A DNA stretch of 16,983 bases from Chthoniobacterales bacterium (GTDB lineage Bacteria > Verrucomicrobiota > Verrucomicrobiia > Chthoniobacterales > UBA10450): positions 1 through 16,983 of the forward strand of contig JACCXL010000396.1 of NCBI GenBank assembly GCA_013697015.1. Reading direction: 5' to 3'. The notes below the pieces were generated by a model that saw nothing but the letters and a program-made list of their open reading frames with translations, was not told the DNA's origin and did not search any database. A program made the translations under genes and the position numbers. Positions 15,042 to 16,983 of the stretch are shown here, in pieces (within the stretch, counting starts at the first letter, position 1; the number at the start of each line of letters is the position of its first letter).

Positions 15042-16983
15042 CTATTGGCCGTCGTTCGCGCCAGCGGGATCGAAATTCAGATCGAAGTTGAATTTCGGGA
15101 ACGCCTTCAAGGTGAAGGTAAGCAGAACGCCGTACTCCTTCACGCCGCCATTGTCGCGTACGACTGCTCCCAGAGACGCCACCCAACTCGTGAGATCGCG
15201 ATAAATCGAATAACGCTGCTGCTCGAGCACGTGAGTGGACGCTTCGTATTGTTCCTGCACACTCACGCCCCAGTTGTCGTCGATCCGATAGTAACCACCC
15301 ACCACGAACAAGCTGCTATTTGGAAAGAAAGGATTTTCGTTCAGGTAACGATGTCCCACACTGAACTGCACTCTAGAAACCGGCTGAAAGGTCAGATTCG
15401 TATTCACCTCGCTGAAACCTTTGTCGAAAGCCGGGACCTGTGAGTTGATGACTAGGGAGGCCCACGGCACGGGCGTGAAGCGCAGCTTATTGAATAGGTT
15501 CGAGTAGTTCGTCCGATCGAACGGATTGTCGATGTTAACGTCCAGATAGGTTTCCAGTTCCATCCAGCTCACCGTTAGATCATCGCGCCTTGTCTGCAGG
15601 CGGTTGCGCACCCCGACGCGCCAGATGGTCCAGCTATCAATCGAATCGACGGAAGTGAATTGCGGGAAATCGATGGGCCGAAGCTGTGTCGAAGGTTGGA
15701 AGCGATCAAACTGCAGAATCTCGGCTGGATTGGCGTCGTTGTCGGAGACGTAGGAGAAATTCGTGAAGGGCTGAATGATGTGGCGCAAACCATCGAGCCC
15801 GAGGGCGCGCGTCTGCACGTTTTCCCAGGAACGGGAGAGCTTGAAAGAAGCTTCCGCGCCGGTGTTGAAAACCGTTCGGAACCTTCCCGCCGCCGTTTGC
15901 AACGGTTCCTCCAGCGTCGGATCCGGCAGGAAGAAATCCGGGATGAGTGGATTGTCGCTCGGTTTGAAAACTGTGTCGCCGATGTCACGAGTGCGATCGT
16001 AGTAGGTGGCGCGAAATCCAACCCGCGGCACGATTGAGAGCCAGCCGAAGTAGGTATTCGGGTAGAGGAGTTGATGGAAGGTGTCGAAGCGGACAGCGCC
16101 GTAATCTTCCTTCCCCGAACCGCGCGCGAAGGTGCGACGCAGGTTCGCAATCCCGGTCTCCCCTTCATAAAAAATCGGACTTCCGAAAATCGCGTGCCGT
16201 TTGATATCGAGCACGACTTCCGGCAGGCGCTCGGTTTGTTCGAAGAAGCTGTTTAACTCAAAGCGGAGGATACCTGTCAGTGTGTAGATCGGATCGGATT
16301 TGGTAACGGCGACGACATTATCCGGTTGCGGATCAAGTCGAAATTCCCCTTGATAAAAATCCTCGAGAAGGAACGGGTCGCTCAGTTTCGTGAGGTTCAG
16401 GATCCCGACGATATCGTCCGTAAATTGGGTGCGATCTTCCAGCGAGATTCGGTAGCGGGCCGTGGGCACGTTCCCGCGGACAATCGAAGTCTGATTGAGC
16501 TGCGGATTTTGATCCTGAAGGTAATAGGTGCGTAGCTTCGCGTAGCTGCTGTTGTCCTTGCCGTATTCCATCTCAGAATCGAAGCCGAGGGCAACGCCGC
16601 GACGGGTGCGGTAGTCGAGTCGAACGCGTCCTTTGATCTGATCTGTGATGGGAAACGTGATCTGCCCAAGAAGCGAAGGTCCCCACGAACTTAGAAAGGC
16701 CGGCGAGATGAGGAAACTGAACGAATCATCCAGCGATTGATAAAGATAGGGCCACCAGAAAATCGGAATTTCCCCGATGTAGAGCGTGACGTTCGAGAAG
16801 ACGACGCGATCCTTCTCGTAAATACGGACCTTGCGCGCGCGCAGGTGAAAATCTGGATTGGCCGAGTCGTGTGTTGTGAAGCTGCCGTCGTGAATGATGT
16901 ACTCGCCTTCGGCGTCGCTTGTGACATCCGTCCCGGTTACGAAGTAAGGCTCGCGCTCCGTGCGCATGTTAACGGCGCGGATC
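15042..16983 (-). CDS. lptD: LPS-assembly protein LptD (OstA/Imp), 5' partial
   Basis: LptD is the outer-membrane beta-barrel that, with LptE, inserts lipopolysaccharide into the outer leaflet. The frame is open to the right window edge, so the N-terminus (signal peptide and part of the OstA domain) is missing; ATG 16965-16967 is internal. About 647 residues are present. The OstA-to-barrel junction is clear: 'YIIHDGSFTTHDSANPDFHL', 'RARKVRIYEKDRVVFSNVTL', then 'YIGEIPIFWWPYLYQSLDD'. A long run of amphipathic strands follows with 'GLDGLRHIIQPFTNFSYV', the usual 'RH...P...Y' barrel motif, ending in 'FPKFNFDLNF' plus a short polar tail. No cysteine occurs in the visible part; the 'TTC' often seen at the junction is 'TTH' here. 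It is the first visible gene of the minus-strand lptD-ugd-rsmB-peptidase series and implies an LPS-bearing diderm. Confidence 0.93.
   Translation of the reverse strand, partial: IRAVNMRTEREPYFVTGTDVTSDAEGEYIIHDGSFTTHDSANPDFHLRARKVRIYEKDRVVFSNVTLYIGEIPIFWWPYLYQSLDDSFSFLISPAFLSSWGPSLLGQITFPITDQIKGRVRLDYRTRRGVALGFDSEMEYGKDNSSYAKLRTYYLQDQNPQLNQTSIVRGNVPTARYRISLEDRTQFTDDIVGILNLTKLSDPFLLEDFYQGEFRLDPQPDNVVAVTKSDPIYTLTGILRFELNSFFEQTERLPEVVLDIKRHAIFGSPIFYEGETGIANLRRTFARGSGKEDYGAVRFDTFHQLLYPNTYFGWLSIVPRVGFRATYYDRTRDIGDTVFKPSDNPLIPDFFLPDPTLEEPLQTAAGRFRTVFNTGAEASFKLSRSWENVQTRALGLDGLRHIIQPFTNFSYVSDNDANPAEILQFDRFQPSTQLRPIDFPQFTSVDSIDSWTIWRVGVRNRLQTRRDDLTVSWMELETYLDVNIDNPFDRTNYSNLFNKLRFTPVPWASLVINSQVPAFDKGFSEVNTNLTFQPVSRVQFSVGHRYLNENPFFPNSSLFVVGGYYRIDDNWGVSVQEQYEASTHVLEQQRYSIYRDLTSWVASLGAVVRDNGGVKEYGVLLTFTLKAFPKFNFDLNFDPAGANDGQ

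Noticed and set aside
14953..15186. N-terminal extension of ugd
   Set aside because: The extra 78 codons overlap the end of lptD and precede a perfect Rossmann start (MHLAIIGSGYVG); UGD proteins begin at that methionine.
1..16983. CRISPR array, tRNA/rRNA, integrase, toxin-antitoxin or phage-defence cluster
   Set aside because: I looked for short regular direct repeats with spacers, RNA gene signatures and typical defence domains and saw none; the only repeats are within the TPR gene or are the single palindromic element.

Overview
The window looks like a chromosomal, mostly housekeeping stretch of a Gram-negative (diderm) bacterium. LptD (outer-membrane LPS assembly) implies an outer membrane. 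The gene mix and protein style suggest Verrucomicrobiota, perhaps a soil Chthoniobacterales/Udaeobacter-like lineage: long Ala/Pro/Glu-rich exported proteins, TPR proteins with low-complexity tails, and a GpmI beginning with an 'IRDGWG' motif. The lineage is an inference from recall, not from a marker gene. I see no rRNA, tRNA, CRISPR array, transposase, integrase or phage gene.

Left part (1-4380): the 3' part of an exported discoidin-like protein (+) faces a membrane-anchored alkaline-phosphatase-fold protein (-). That protein has lost its catalytic serine and most metal ligands. Divergent from it is a fully intact cofactor-independent phosphoglycerate mutase, gpmI (+), a catalytically complete member of the same superfamily. 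gpmI ends at a compact nested inverted-repeat element of about 106 bp that looks like both a bidirectional terminator and a MITE/REP-type element.

Middle (4377-7314): hemB (-) overlaps a downstream MmcB-like PD-(D/E)XK nuclease (-) by 16 bp. Divergent from hemB is coaX (+, type III pantothenate kinase). A gap of about 360 bp follows, with only weak small-ORF candidates.

7315-11091: one very large gene for a 1258-residue membrane protein. It has a signal peptide, a tandemly duplicated TPR module, a Pro/Ala/Ser linker, one transmembrane helix, an acidic region with a near-identical 62-residue duplication, and an unusual C-terminal array of short beta-strand-like repeats built on an F-E-I-A-S-x-Q-L pattern. 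This is the most unusual protein in the window and has no function I can name.

Right part (11182-16983, all -): lptD (5' end beyond the window), then ugd (UDP-glucose 6-dehydrogenase), an rsmB-type 16S rRNA m5C methyltransferase, and an M29 metallo-aminopeptidase. They run in one direction with gaps of 89, 25 and 62 bp, so an operon is plausible. lptD and ugd both serve the cell surface; the other two serve ribosome maturation and peptide turnover.

No complete new multi-gene system (defence, secretion, biosynthesis) is evident. The best leads are the repeat-rich TPR membrane protein, the apparent pseudo-phosphatase next to gpmI, and the nested inverted-repeat element.
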